From: Ilumatobacteraceae bacterium
GTDB lineage: Bacteria; Actinomycetota; Acidimicrobiia; Acidimicrobiales; Ilumatobacteraceae
Direction of reading: 5' to 3'
Length of the DNA: 64,000 nt
NCBI GenBank assembly: GCA_025463305.1
Contig: JAOBWK010000029.1
Span: 1-64,000, forward strand
Shown here: positions 40,446-49,715 of the stretch, one piece after another
Layout: the number at the start of each line of letters is the position of its first letter
How positions within the stretch are numbered: position 1 is the first letter of the stretch
Notes under the pieces: model-generated
Told to the model about the DNA's origin: nothing
Databases searched by the model: none
Seen by the model: the letters and a program-made list of their open reading frames with translations, nothing else
Made by a program: the position numbers and the translations under genes

Positions 40446-41656
40446 GAGCCCGTCAACCCCGCTGCGGTGATGTACTGGCTGGCCATCGCGGCCGGCGTGA
40501 CCTTCTCGACGACGATCTTCTCGATCATCGCGCGCAGGTCGCCGGTCTTCAGTGCCTGGCTCACCTTGTCGAGCAGCTGCGACACACCCGGCGTGTAGCC
40601 GGTGGCCGAGACGAGCGGGATGACGCCGTTGCTCTCGATCCAGTTGAGGTTGTCGTCCATCTCGACGGCGTCACCGGGCATCGTCGGATCCAGGCTGTTG
40701 AACGCGCCGCAGTCGGCGTCGCTCGGCAGCACCGGCACGGTGGTGGTGGTGGCCGCTGGATCGGTGGTGGTGGTGGCCGCGCCCGTCGTGGTGCTCGCCG
40801 GCACGGTGGTGGGCGACGTGATCTCGTCGCCGACCTTGGCGGCATCGACCGGGATGAACTTCTTGAACGTGCCGCCGTAGACCTTCTCGAAGCCGGGGAT
40901 GCCGAACGGCGTGGCGGTCTGGAAGTCGGCCGGGCCGGCGATGGTGAGGATGTCGGCGTCGCGGGCGACGTCGGACAGCGTCGACAGGCTGCCGGTGGTG
41001 GCGACCCCGTTGTTGCAGGCGATGACCGACTTGTTCTCGGCGTCGGAAGCGGCGCCGATCTGCAGTGTGGTTGGCAGGACCTCGCCGATCAGCTTGGTCT
41101 GGAGGTTGATGCTCTCGGCCGCGGCTTGGCCGACCACGGAGATCGTGGTGCTCGTGGTGGTGTCCTCGACCGTCGTGGTGGTGGCGAGCGGATCGGCCGT
41201 GGTGGTGGGCGCGACCGGCCCGACGACGGGCTCGGTGGTGCTCGTGGTGGTGGGGCCTTCGGTGGTGCTGGTACCCGGGATGGTGGTGGTCGTGGTGGGC
41301 GCCGCGGTGGTGGACGTGCTCGCCGCCGACGGCTCGTTCTTGCTGACGTAGCTGAGCAGGTCGCCGGTGTGGGTGATGAACAGGTCGGCGGCGCCGGACT
41401 TGAGCGCGGCATAACCGGCAGCGAGGTCGGCGACGTCGTCGCGGCGGGCGACGCGGAAGCCGGCGTGCTCCAGCGCCTGGGCGTAGATCTCGGTGAGGAC
41501 GTGGCTCTCGGGCGTGTTCACGCCGACCACCTCCACCGTCTGGGCAACGGCTGTGTCCGACGTGCTGCTCGAATCGCTCTTGCACGATGCGAGGCCGAGT
41601 CCGGTCAGGATCGTGAGAGAGACGCCGACGCGCCGGATGTACCTGGTGTTGCTCAT
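40442..41656 (-). CDS. OpuAC-like substrate-binding lipoprotein with Thr-rich inserts
   Basis: A 404-residue lipoprotein (lipobox LGLASC). The fold resembles osmoprotectant (OpuAC/ProX) binding proteins: VVGVNTPESHVLTEIYAQAL, AALKSGAADLFITHTGDLLS, and a C-terminal QLLDKVSQALKTGDLRAM segment typical of that family. Two low-complexity Thr/Pro/Val stretches (about residues 113-170 and 300-325) interrupt the domain, as if inserted in loops. The ATG at 41656 has GAGG 5 nt upstream. Its stop overlaps the ATPase start, an odd pairing because the downstream transporter is of exporter type. Confidence 0.75.
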   Translation of the reverse strand: MSNTRYIRRVGVSLTILTGLGLASCKSDSSSTSDTAVAQTVEVVGVNTPESHVLTEIYAQALEHAGFRVARRDDVADLAAGYAALKSGAADLFITHTGDLLSYVSKNEPSAASTSTTAAPTTTTTIPGTSTTEGPTTTSTTEPVVGPVAPTTTADPLATTTTVEDTTTSTTISVVGQAAAESINLQTKLIGEVLPTTLQIGAASDAENKSVIACNNGVATTGSLSTLSDVARDADILTIAGPADFQTATPFGIPGFEKVYGGTFKKFIPVDAAKVGDEITSPTTVPASTTTGAATTTTDPAATTTTVPVLPSDADCGAFNSLDPTMPGDAVEMDDNLNWIESNGVIPLVSATGYTPGVSQLLDKVSQALKTGDLRAMIEKIVVEKVTPAAMASQYITAAGLTGS

Positions 41657-41779
41657 GGAACCTCGATCGGTGGGCGGGCGGGTGGTCATCTCCGCAACGT
41701 GTCGATCAACCATCGGACATCGTCGGGCACAGGATACAGATCCGCGGCGCAGTGCCCCGGTCGGCGGATGGTGGCCCGG

Positions 41780-41785
41780 TACCGT
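41780..41785 (+). promoter_or_regulatory. Leaderless -10 element of the GH18 gene
   Basis: TACCGT, 7 nt before the ATG at 41793. Confidence 0.6.
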
Positions 41786-41792
41786 GGGCGGC

Positions 41793-43139
41793 ATGGATCG
41801 AACGGCCGGCGTGTCCACACGCGTGCACGGGCGCCTCGACCGGGACGCGGAACGACGGGAACGTCCGGAGCGCACCGAGGAGATGCCTGCCGTCGCGCCT
41901 GGCGAGCGTGAGGCCCGACCCGAACGACCGCTGCGCCGCCTGGCCGTCCTCGCCGGCAGCGCCGTGCTCGTGCTCGGGGCGCTGATCGGCTACGCGCTGA
42001 CGCGTTCGACGCCGTGGCACCGCACCGGTCCGCCGGCGACGGTGAGCGGCTGGGCGCCGTACTGGCAGACCGACTCCGCGCTGTCGTCGTTCACGGCCAA
42101 CCGCAACGTGTTCACGAACCTCTCGCTGTTCGCCTACCACGCCACCGCGGCCGACTCGGTGACGGCCTTCGACGGCCTCGGCGACGGCGTGCTCGCCAGG
42201 TACCGGACTGCGGCCGACGACGCGCACGTGAAGCTGACCGCGTCGATCATCGACGACATGCCGTCGGGCGGGATGGCCGGCGTCCTGGCCGACCCCGCGA
42301 CCCGTGCCCTGCACGTGCGCACGATCGTCCAGTTCGCGAAGGACAACCGGTTCGACGGCATCGACCTCGACTACGAGAAGTTCGCGTTCAGCGACGCCCG
42401 CTCGACGTGGACCACGACACGGCCGAACTGGGTGGCGTTCGTCGACGAGCTCGCCTCAGCGCTGCACCACGATGGCAAGACCCTGACGGTCAGCGCCCCG
42501 CCGTCCGGCGACTACTGGGTCTACGACTACGCGTCGATCGGCAAGGTCGTCGACGGCATCCGGATCATGGCCTACGACTACAGCACCAGCGAGGCCGGCC
42601 CGATCGCGCCGATCGCCTGGGTCACCGACATCGTCGACTCGGCGAAGAAGCTGGTGCCGGCCGACAAGCTGATCCTCGGGGTGCCGGTCTACGGCTACGA
42701 CTGGCCCACGGACGTCGCGGGCGTGTGCCCCGGTGCAGAGGCGGACCAGCCGAAGCGCAGCAACGTGTCGAGCAAGAACGCGGAGGCCCTGGCGTCGGCC
42801 CACGGCGTGGTCTCGACCTGGGATCCCACCAACCAGGAGCGCACGTTCGCGTACACCGAGCAGCTGTCGGGCAACGATGCCAACGGCGCCGCGACATCGT
42901 GCACCGTGACGCACCGTGTCTGGTACTCCGACGCCGAAGCGGTGCACGATCGGGCATACGTCGCCGAACGCCAGGACCTGGCCGGGATCTCGCTGTGGTC
43001 GCTCGGCAGCGACGCCCCACAGGTGTGGGACGGCATCGCCGCGGCACGGGCGAACACCAAGGTCTGGCCGCCGGTGACGAACGCATCGGCGAGCTCCGTG
43101 GCAGGGTCGGTCGTCGCGTCGGTCGCTGCGTCGGGCTGA
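41793..43139 (+). CDS. Membrane-anchored GH18 family glycoside hydrolase
   Basis: 448 residues. A cytoplasmic Arg/Glu-rich N-terminus and one transmembrane helix (RLAVLAGSAVLVLGALIGYA) anchor a GH18 barrel outside the cell. The catalytic signature is DGIDLDYEKF (DxxDxDxE), with GVPVYGYDWP and WYSDAEAVHDR later in the barrel, as in spore-cortex/YaaH-type enzymes. It probably cleaves chitin, peptidoglycan or related N-acetylglucosamine polymers. The stop overlaps the start of the amine oxidase gene (TGATG), so the two are co-translated. Confidence 0.9.
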   Translation: MDRTAGVSTRVHGRLDRDAERRERPERTEEMPAVAPGEREARPERPLRRLAVLAGSAVLVLGALIGYALTRSTPWHRTGPPATVSGWAPYWQTDSALSSFTANRNVFTNLSLFAYHATAADSVTAFDGLGDGVLARYRTAADDAHVKLTASIIDDMPSGGMAGVLADPATRALHVRTIVQFAKDNRFDGIDLDYEKFAFSDARSTWTTTRPNWVAFVDELASALHHDGKTLTVSAPPSGDYWVYDYASIGKVVDGIRIMAYDYSTSEAGPIAPIAWVTDIVDSAKKLVPADKLILGVPVYGYDWPTDVAGVCPGAEADQPKRSNVSSKNAEALASAHGVVSTWDPTNQERTFAYTEQLSGNDANGAATSCTVTHRVWYSDAEAVHDRAYVAERQDLAGISLWSLGSDAPQVWDGIAAARANTKVWPPVTNASASSVAGSVVASVAASG

Positions 43140-44437
43140 TGCCCGCATCCCAGCCCGCAGCCGTGCGACCCATCAGCTGGCACGTGGCCCGCTGGGGCGA
43201 GGATCCGTTCAGCCGTGGCTCGTGGAGCTACATCCGCCCCGGCGGCTCGCCGGCCGACCGTAGAACGCTGGCCGAACCGATCGGCGACCGCTTCGTGCTG
43301 TGCGGCGAGGCCGTCGGGACCGAGCAACCGGCGATGACGCACGGCGCGTTCGAGAGCGGCGTGCGCGCCGGCGGATGGTGTCGCGACGTCGGGTCGCCGA
43401 GCGAACGGGTCGTGATCGTCGGCGCGGGCTTCGCCGGGCTCGGTGCGGCGCGGACGCTCGTCGACGCCGGGATCGAGTGCGTGCTGGTCGAGGCCCGCGA
43501 CCGGATCGGCGGGCGGGCCCACACCGTGGACCTCCCCGGTCCCGACGGCTCGTTCGCTGCCGCCGATGCGGGCGCGGCGTGGCTGCAGCAGTTCGGTCGC
43601 AACGAGTTCGCGCTCGTGGCCCGCTCGCTCGGCATCACGCCCGTGTCCACCGACTTCCACGCACCGCTGGCCGGCGCCGCCGACGGACCGGCGGGCGACG
43701 TGCCTCGGTCACTCGCCATGCTCGCCGACGCGGCGCGAGCGGCCACCGCCGGCGATGTCGCGGATGTGTCGCTCGCCGACGTGCTCGGGTCGCTGCCGGC
43801 ATCCGAGCGCGATGCGCCGGCGATGCGCCGCGCGATCGACGCCGACGTCGTGCTCGAGACGGGCGCGGCAACCAGTGACACATCGGCCCGTTGGTTCTTC
43901 GCCGAGGACGGCGTCGGCAACGACGATCACTGGATCCCAGGCGGATACCGGCAGCTCGTCGACCACCTCGCCACCGGCCTCGACATCCGGCTCGGCCGGC
44001 CGGTGCGCTCGATCGCGTGGGACGGTGCGGGCGTGGTGGTGCACACCGACGCCGGCGAGCTGCGCGCCGATCGTTGCATCTGCAGCCTTCCGATCTCGCT
44101 GCTGCAGCGCGGCGACCCGGTGCTCTCCCCCGGGCTGCCGGCGCCCCACCGTGAGGCGCTGGGGCGGCTCGGCATGGGCGTGGTCGAGAAGGTGATCCTG
44201 CGGTTCGCCGAGCGCTGGTGGCCACATCCGCCCCACGGCTACCTGCGCTGGTACGACACGCCCACCAGTTGGGCCGAGTGGGTCGACCTGACCGACGGTT
44301 GCGGTGCTCCGGTCGTCGCCGGACTGATCGCCCACGACGCCGTCGCCCGCCACCACCACGGGCGCAACGACGAAGAGGTCGCGCTGGCCGCCACCGACGC
44401 CCTCCGCCGCTGGGCCGACGCCGTCACCATCGGCTGA
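43139..44437 (+). CDS. Flavin amine oxidase, apparently circularly permuted
   Basis: 432 residues. Residues about 10-80 carry a motif that in other amine oxidases lies at the C-terminus: ARWGEDPFSRGSWSYIRPGG and FVLCGEAVGTEQPAMTHGAF (substrate/FAD closing strand). The FAD-binding Rossmann motif VVIVGAGFAGLGAA follows (about 91-104), then EARDRIGGRAH. The C-terminus ends DALRRWADAVTIG, which in normal enzymes directly precedes the ARWGEDPF segment. End and beginning therefore join as in a circular permutation. A flavin-dependent amine oxidation is likely; the amine is unknown. Confidence 0.83.
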   Translation: MPASQPAAVRPISWHVARWGEDPFSRGSWSYIRPGGSPADRRTLAEPIGDRFVLCGEAVGTEQPAMTHGAFESGVRAGGWCRDVGSPSERVVIVGAGFAGLGAARTLVDAGIECVLVEARDRIGGRAHTVDLPGPDGSFAAADAGAAWLQQFGRNEFALVARSLGITPVSTDFHAPLAGAADGPAGDVPRSLAMLADAARAATAGDVADVSLADVLGSLPASERDAPAMRRAIDADVVLETGAATSDTSARWFFAEDGVGNDDHWIPGGYRQLVDHLATGLDIRLGRPVRSIAWDGAGVVVHTDAGELRADRCICSLPISLLQRGDPVLSPGLPAPHREALGRLGMGVVEKVILRFAERWWPHPPHGYLRWYDTPTSWAEWVDLTDGCGAPVVAGLIAHDAVARHHHGRNDEEVALAATDALRRWADAVTIG

Positions 44438-44444
44438 GGCAGTG

Positions 44445-45158
44445 TCAGTGCTCGCCGCGCCAGATGGGGTCGCGTGGGGGCTCGAACATCGTCGGCAGCG
44501 GCTCGCCGTCGATGGCGGCGAAGGCCATCGGGGCCCACCACTGTGCACCGGCTGCGGTGCTCGGCAGCGCGTCGCGTGCGAACCAGGCGACGTCGGCGGT
44601 CTCCAGCGGATGTGCCTGCAGGCTGCCTCCGGTGGCCTTGCAGTGGAACAGCAGCATGTACATCGCGAACCGGGTGAAGCCCATCCGCTGGCCGTCGAGC
44701 ACGGCGACGAGGCGGAGCGGCTCGCACTCGATGCCCGTCTCCTCGAGCACCTCCTTCACCGCCACCTCCGAGGGCGAGTAGCCGGCGTCGGCCCATCCCG
44801 TCGGGTAGAGCCAGATCAGGCTGTCGGAGCGCTGCACGAGCAGGATCTCGCCGGCCTCGTTGCCGACGATGGCGCCGACCGCGACCTTGGGCGTCACGTA
44901 GCCGGGCACGCCCTCGCCGACGCTCTCCATCCACTCCTGGATGAAGTGGTCCTGCTCGCGGCGCACATCGAGTGCCTCGTCGGCAGCGGCCTTGATGTCG
45001 GCCGCGACGTGGAGCACCTCCTCGAAGCGCTCCTGCTCGTAGAGGCTCTGGGTGAAGCCGAGACCGGTGCGCGCGATGGCCGCGAGCGTCTCGCTCCACC
45101 GCACCAGATCCCTGGTGAAGTCCTGCGGGCCGGAGGGGGCGGACGTGGGGTCGCTCAC
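44445..45158 (-). CDS. NUDIX hydrolase
   Basis: A 237-residue protein. An N-terminal helical region (WSETLAAIARTGLGFTQSLY) of the NUDIX_hydro_N type is followed by the NUDIX domain: VAVGAIVGNEAGEILLVQRS, then GYSPSEVAVKEVLEETGIE with the metal-binding Glu residues (Lys replaces the usual Arg). Likely hydrolyses a nucleoside-diphosphate-linked compound; the N-terminal domain is common in ADP-ribose-type enzymes. GTG at 45158 with TACAGT 6 nt upstream. It converges with the amine oxidase, stops 7 bp apart. Confidence 0.85.
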   Translation of the reverse strand: MSDPTSAPSGPQDFTRDLVRWSETLAAIARTGLGFTQSLYEQERFEEVLHVAADIKAAADEALDVRREQDHFIQEWMESVGEGVPGYVTPKVAVGAIVGNEAGEILLVQRSDSLIWLYPTGWADAGYSPSEVAVKEVLEETGIECEPLRLVAVLDGQRMGFTRFAMYMLLFHCKATGGSLQAHPLETADVAWFARDALPSTAAGAQWWAPMAFAAIDGEPLPTMFEPPRDPIWRGEH

Positions 45159-45164
45159 GGGGTG

Positions 45165-45170
45165 ACTGTA
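45165..45170 (-). promoter_or_regulatory. Leaderless -10 element of the NUDIX gene
   Basis: TACAGT-CACCCC-GTG on the minus strand, within the short gap downstream of the GT39-like gene. Confidence 0.6.
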
Positions 45171-45183
45171 GCCCGACGGGTCT

Positions 45184-47064
45184 TCAGCAGGTCGACGTCG
45201 CGGTGACGACCGGCGGCGCGAACGTGGGCATGTCGAACACCGCCACCGGCAGGCCGAGGTCGTAGTAGTCGCCGGCGTCGCGGACGACATCGTCGGGCAC
45301 GCCGGCGGTGCCGAGGTAGAACGAGGCGAGCCCGTACTGCTCGTCGAGCTTGGGCACCAGGCAGGCCTGGCCGAGCGCGGTGAGCCGATCGGTGATCTGC
45401 TGGCGGAGGGTGTCGGAGCGGTTCTGCTCGGCCGGTGTCCGCACGTCGTACTCGCCCAGTTCGACGGCGTCCGAACGCGCCGCGAAGCGGTCGATGTTGG
45501 CCTGGCCGAGCACCACCCAGAGCACGGAGCTGGCGCTCGCCTCGGGCAGCACGCGGTGCGGCAGTGCGCCGGCCGCGTTGCCGGCGTCGACACCGAGGTG
45601 GAAGCCGTGCTTCTCGAGATCGAGCAACATCCCGAACGGCACGCCGCCGAGCGAGAGGGGATCGTCCCAGCGGATCAGGTAGTGGTCCGACTTCGTCAGC
45701 TTCTGGCGCAGCAACGCGTCGATGCCACCGACGATGCGGCCATTGCGCTCGCCCGGGTTCTGCTCGCCGAGCGCGTTGGCGGTGGCGAGACCCGACATCA
45801 GCAGCGCGATCACGAGCGCGCCGCCGACCACGACCTCGGTCCGCAGCCGGCGGATCAGCACCAGCGCACAGGCGAGGAAGATCCAGGCGACGATGAGCCA
45901 CCACCAACGGATGACGTAGTCGTAGAACTCGCCGAACACCCGCGCCGTCGAGAACACACCGACGATCGTGAGCCCGCCGAGGAGGATGAACAGGCGCATC
46001 AACATGTCGCGCCGCGCGTCGCCGTCGGTGCTGCGCTGCACGAGCAGCAGGCGCACCGTGACTGCCACGACGGCGACGGCGACGACGAGGCCGATCAGGT
46101 TCGGGGATGCACTCGGCTGGCGGAAGTCGCCGCGGATCCACGGGCCGGGCAGCGACAGCTCACCGGCGAAGGCCTTGAGCGCGGCACCGATGCCGACGAA
46201 CGCGCGCGGCGTGCCGTCGGCCTCGGTCGACGACGTGAAGTGGTGCCAGAGGATGCGCAGGTTGCCCGGGTTCCGGCGGAGCTGGTCGATCACCGGCGGC
46301 GTCCACATCACGACCGTGACTGCGACCGCGATCCACCAGGAGCGGAGGATGCCGTCGGGGCGCGCGCGCCGCCAGCGGATCGCGAGGAAGACCACCATCG
46401 CCGCCAACGTCGCGCCGACCAGTGGCACGTAGCCGGCGTGGCACTGCACGGCGAAGAACCCGCAGAACGCGGCGGCGGCCAGCCAGCGATGACGTCCGCA
46501 GACGATGCCCCAGCACAGCGCGATGAAGCAGAAGAACGCGAAGACCCCGCCCCACGGGTTCCACGGCTCGATGAACACCGCCGGGCCCATCGAGTACACG
46601 AGCACCGCGGCCACCACGGCCGTGAGGAACCCGCCGATGCCGCCGATCAGCCGGCGCACGACGGCGATCGTGGCCACCAGGAACGTCAGCTGCATCACGG
46701 TCATGCCGAGCTCCATGCCGAACGACGAGCGCCCGGTGATGAGGTACAAGGGGAGCAGCGCGAACCACATCGCCGGCCCGGGGTGCGAGCCCTGGCCGTA
46801 CGGGGCGAACACGTCCCCGATCCGGCCTGCGGCGCCGACGAGCGGAGGATGGGCGAAGAAGCCGGACACGTGCAGCTCGGCCTGGGCCATGTCGCCCGTC
46901 GGGTACCACGTGACCCGGCTGACGCTCATGAGCGCGACCACGAGGGGGACCACGAACATCGCGATGACGGCGATCGTCGCGAGCAGGATCCGGCGATCAG
47001 ACGAACCAGTTGGCGTGGTCGGTGCGGTGGTCGGGGTGGTGATGGGCTCGGCGGGGTCGTCGAT
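45184..47064 (-). CDS. GT39-like polytopic membrane protein with probable ATC start
   Basis: About 626 residues with at least nine transmembrane helices. An early acidic loop after helix 1 (YPTGDMAQAELHV) and IEPWNPWGGVFAFFCFIAL fit the GT39/PMT-like fold of polyprenol-sugar-dependent glycosyltransferases; a C-terminal extracytoplasmic domain follows. The first standard start (ATG 46959) begins inside helix 1. The frame continues upstream as DDPAEPITTPTT then SSDRRILLATIAVIA, a normal cytoplasmic lead. It reaches an in-frame ATC at 47064 placed 6 nt after TAGGCT. The ATC start is inference. Confidence 0.78.
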   Translation of the reverse strand: MDDPAEPITTPTTAPTTPTGSSDRRILLATIAVIAMFVVPLVVALMSVSRVTWYPTGDMAQAELHVSGFFAHPPLVGAAGRIGDVFAPYGQGSHPGPAMWFALLPLYLITGRSSFGMELGMTVMQLTFLVATIAVVRRLIGGIGGFLTAVVAAVLVYSMGPAVFIEPWNPWGGVFAFFCFIALCWGIVCGRHRWLAAAAFCGFFAVQCHAGYVPLVGATLAAMVVFLAIRWRRARPDGILRSWWIAVAVTVVMWTPPVIDQLRRNPGNLRILWHHFTSSTEADGTPRAFVGIGAALKAFAGELSLPGPWIRGDFRQPSASPNLIGLVVAVAVVAVTVRLLLVQRSTDGDARRDMLMRLFILLGGLTIVGVFSTARVFGEFYDYVIRWWWLIVAWIFLACALVLIRRLRTEVVVGGALVIALLMSGLATANALGEQNPGERNGRIVGGIDALLRQKLTKSDHYLIRWDDPLSLGGVPFGMLLDLEKHGFHLGVDAGNAAGALPHRVLPEASASSVLWVVLGQANIDRFAARSDAVELGEYDVRTPAEQNRSDTLRQQITDRLTALGQACLVPKLDEQYGLASFYLGTAGVPDDVVRDAGDYYDLGLPVAVFDMPTFAPPVVTATSTC

Positions 47065-47070
47065 GCGGCG

Positions 47071-47076
47071 AGCCTA
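47071..47076 (-). promoter_or_regulatory. Leaderless -10 element before an ATC start
   Basis: TAGGCT-CGCCGC-ATC on the minus strand. The spacing is identical to that of leaderless ATG genes in this window, which argues that ATC 47064 is the start codon. Confidence 0.5.
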
Positions 47077-47109
47077 CTCACGATGCGATCTCCGGCCGGG
47101 TGGTGGATG

Positions 47110-47115
47110 TACCGT
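47110..47115 (+). promoter_or_regulatory. Leaderless -10 element of the acyltransferase gene
   Basis: TACCGT, 8 nt before GTG 47124; it favours that start over the GTG at 47100. Divergent from the GT39-like promoter 33 bp away. Confidence 0.55.
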
Positions 47116-47123
47116 CTCGATCC

Positions 47124-49715
47124 GTGTACGGGGGTACTCGGCGGAGCACCTACTTTCCCGCGCTCGACGGGCTCCGAACCATGGCCGTGCTGGCCGTGGT
47201 GCTCTTCCACGCGGGCGTGGCCAGGGCCGAGGGCGGCTTCCTGGGGGTGTCGTTGTTCTTCACCCTGTCCGGGTTCCTGATCACCCGGCTGCTGCTGGCC
47301 GAGCACGCCCGTGACGGTCGGATCTCGCTGGGAGCCTTCTGGGGCCGGCGGGTGCGCCGCCTCGCGCCGGCGGCGCTGCTGTGCCTCGCGCTCGTCCTCG
47401 TCGGCTCGCACTGGCTCGTGTCCGCCGTCGGGATGCGCTCGCTGCGCGGCGACATCGTCGCAGCTGCGGCGAACGTCGCCAACTGGCGGTTCCTGACCGC
47501 CGGGCAGTCGTACGCGTCGCTGTTCGTCGGCCGGCCGAGCCCGGTCCTGCACTTCTGGTCGCTGGCGATCGAGGAGCAGTTCTACTTCGTGTTCCCCTGC
47601 ATCGTCGCGCTGCTCCTCGTGGTCCGGCGCCGCTGGGCACTGCCGTTCGGACTCGGTGTGCTCGCGGCCGGATCGCTGGCGGCCACGCTGGCCGCCACCG
47701 ATCACGACCTCGTCTACTACAGCACGCACACCCGCGCCGGCGAGCTCCTCGTCGGCGCGCTCCTCGCGTGGTGGGTGAGCCGCCGCGAGGCCGGCGCTTC
47801 GGCACCCCCGGATCCACGCGCCGCGTGGCGCAGCCTCGTTCCGTTCGTGAGCCTGCTCGGGTTCGTGGTGCTGGTCGTGACGACGCCGCAGTCGGCGGGC
47901 TGGCTGTACCGGGGTGGGCTGATGGCCGTCGCGCTGCTGTGGTGCCCGATGATCGTCGCCGCGTCCGCCTCAGGTCCGTTCGCCGCGCTGCTCGGCCGGC
48001 GCGTGCTGGCCGCGCTCGGGCGGCGGAGCTACGGCATCTACGTCTTCCACTGGCCGGTGTTCGTGCTCCTCACGCCGACGGTGCTGCACCTCGACGGCTG
48101 GGTCGCCAGGCTCGTCCAACTGGCGGTGATCGCGTCGCTGACCGAGGTGTCGTATCGTGTCGTCGAGCGTCCGGTCCGCGAGCGCCGGGTGCTCTCCGGC
48201 GGCGTCTCGATGCGCGTGGCCGCGATGGGCACGATCGCTGCCGTGGTCGTCGCCGCGCTCGTCGTTCCAGCGACACCCACCTCCGCGCACCGGCGGATCT
48301 CGATGCTCGACGCCCCCGACGCGCCGGTGCTGCTGAGCGGTTCGCAGCCCACGGCGCGCGCGCTGAGCCTCTCGTCCTCGGCCGCCGGCACGACGCCACG
48401 GTCGACGTCGACCGTGGCCACGGTGGTCCCCGCACCGCCGTTCACGCCCGCACCGCCGTCGTCGTCGACGGTGGCCAAGCCCCCACCGCTGCGGGTCACC
48501 GTCGTCGGCAGCGACCTGGGCGTCGTCCGCGCGCTCGCCGGCGCCGCAGACGGCGCGGGCACTGTGCGGATCGTCGACGACGTGCTGCCGAACTGCCCGG
48601 TCGTACAGGTCGACGATGCGTGGCCCACCGATCCGTCGTGCCCAGTGGTCGCGCCGGCGGCACCGCGCAGCGATGTCCTCGTGGTCGCGCTCGGGTCCGC
48701 CGATCACGCGGCCTTCGCCGACCGCGTCGCAGCGGCTGCCAAGGTGTTCAGCGTCTCGCAGCAGTACGCGATCTCCGAACACCTCGATCGGCTCGGCGTC
48801 GCGGCGTTCGAGCACCTGTCGGCAGCGGCCGGCCGGGTGATCGTCGTCGACGCTGCGCCGTCCCCTGGCGACCTCCTCAGCGATGTCCTCACCGAGGCCG
48901 CCGTGTCGAGCACGAACCTGTCGGTGCACGCCGTCGGCGATCTCGATCAGGCGTTCGTGGCCGACCTGGCGACGCCCGCTGCGCCGCCGGCGCTGCGCGT
49001 GATGGTGATCGGCGACAGCACGTCGTACGGCGTGGCCACCGGCCTCGCCGGATCGGCCGAGCACCTCGATGTGCTCTGGGCGGGGAAGCGCAACTGCCCC
49101 CTCGTGACCGCCGACGCAACCGTGCTGCTCGGCAACGAGACGTCGGCCAGCGCGTGCCCCGACGTGCATCATGGCTGGCCCGAGGCGCTCGCCACGTTCC
49201 GTCCCGACGTCGTGGTCGCGGTGGACAGCCTGCCCGAGGAGGGCCGTCAGCGCTACCCCGGCGACACCGACTGGTCCGATACGGGCAGCCCGCGGTACAT
49301 CCAGCAGCACGACGCCGGCATGCGCGACCTGCTCGGCCTGATCGCCTCGTCCGGAGCGGTCGTCGAGGTGGCCGATGCGCCCACGAACCCCACCGACGGT
49401 CAGTCCGGCTGGACCTCGAACGATGACATCGCGCGCTGGAACGCACAGGTGCATCGCTGGGACGACCAGTGGGCGCCCGTGCAGACAGTGGGCTATGCCG
49501 GTCTCGTCGAGGCCGCCGAGGCCGCGGCGGGGCACTCCCTGCGACCCGACGGGGCGCACCTCGACGACGCGTCCGTGACGTCGATCATCGGCGGATCGCT
49601 CGCGCCGCTGCTCGTCCAGCAGGTCGACCAGCTCCGTCGGGCGTTGGCCGCGTCGGGCTGCCTCCTCGTCGACGCCACTGGCCCGCACCTCGATCTCCCT
49701 GCCTGCAGCGGCTGA
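47124..49715 (+). CDS. OafA-type acyltransferase fused to SGNH hydrolase domain
   Basis: About 863 residues. The N-terminal acyltransferase-3 domain has about ten transmembrane helices: YFPALDGLRTMAVLAVVLFH, FTLSGFLIT, FWGRRVRRL and FWSLAIEEQFYFVFP. A Ser/Thr/Pro linker follows. An extracytoplasmic SGNH domain carries VMVIGDSTSYGVATGLA (Ser nucleophile) and RPDGAHLDD (Asp-x-x-His). Such proteins acetylate cell-wall or surface glycans. A second, degenerate SGNH-like segment (TVVGSDLGVVRALAG) precedes the functional one. The preferred start is GTG 47124. Confidence 0.9.
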   Translation: MYGGTRRSTYFPALDGLRTMAVLAVVLFHAGVARAEGGFLGVSLFFTLSGFLITRLLLAEHARDGRISLGAFWGRRVRRLAPAALLCLALVLVGSHWLVSAVGMRSLRGDIVAAAANVANWRFLTAGQSYASLFVGRPSPVLHFWSLAIEEQFYFVFPCIVALLLVVRRRWALPFGLGVLAAGSLAATLAATDHDLVYYSTHTRAGELLVGALLAWWVSRREAGASAPPDPRAAWRSLVPFVSLLGFVVLVVTTPQSAGWLYRGGLMAVALLWCPMIVAASASGPFAALLGRRVLAALGRRSYGIYVFHWPVFVLLTPTVLHLDGWVARLVQLAVIASLTEVSYRVVERPVRERRVLSGGVSMRVAAMGTIAAVVVAALVVPATPTSAHRRISMLDAPDAPVLLSGSQPTARALSLSSSAAGTTPRSTSTVATVVPAPPFTPAPPSSSTVAKPPPLRVTVVGSDLGVVRALAGAADGAGTVRIVDDVLPNCPVVQVDDAWPTDPSCPVVAPAAPRSDVLVVALGSADHAAFADRVAAAAKVFSVSQQYAISEHLDRLGVAAFEHLSAAAGRVIVVDAAPSPGDLLSDVLTEAAVSSTNLSVHAVGDLDQAFVADLATPAAPPALRVMVIGDSTSYGVATGLAGSAEHLDVLWAGKRNCPLVTADATVLLGNETSASACPDVHHGWPEALATFRPDVVVAVDSLPEEGRQRYPGDTDWSDTGSPRYIQQHDAGMRDLLGLIASSGAVVEVADAPTNPTDGQSGWTSNDDIARWNAQVHRWDDQWAPVQTVGYAGLVEAAEAAAGHSLRPDGAHLDDASVTSIIGGSLAPLLVQQVDQLRRALAASGCLLVDATGPHLDLPACSG

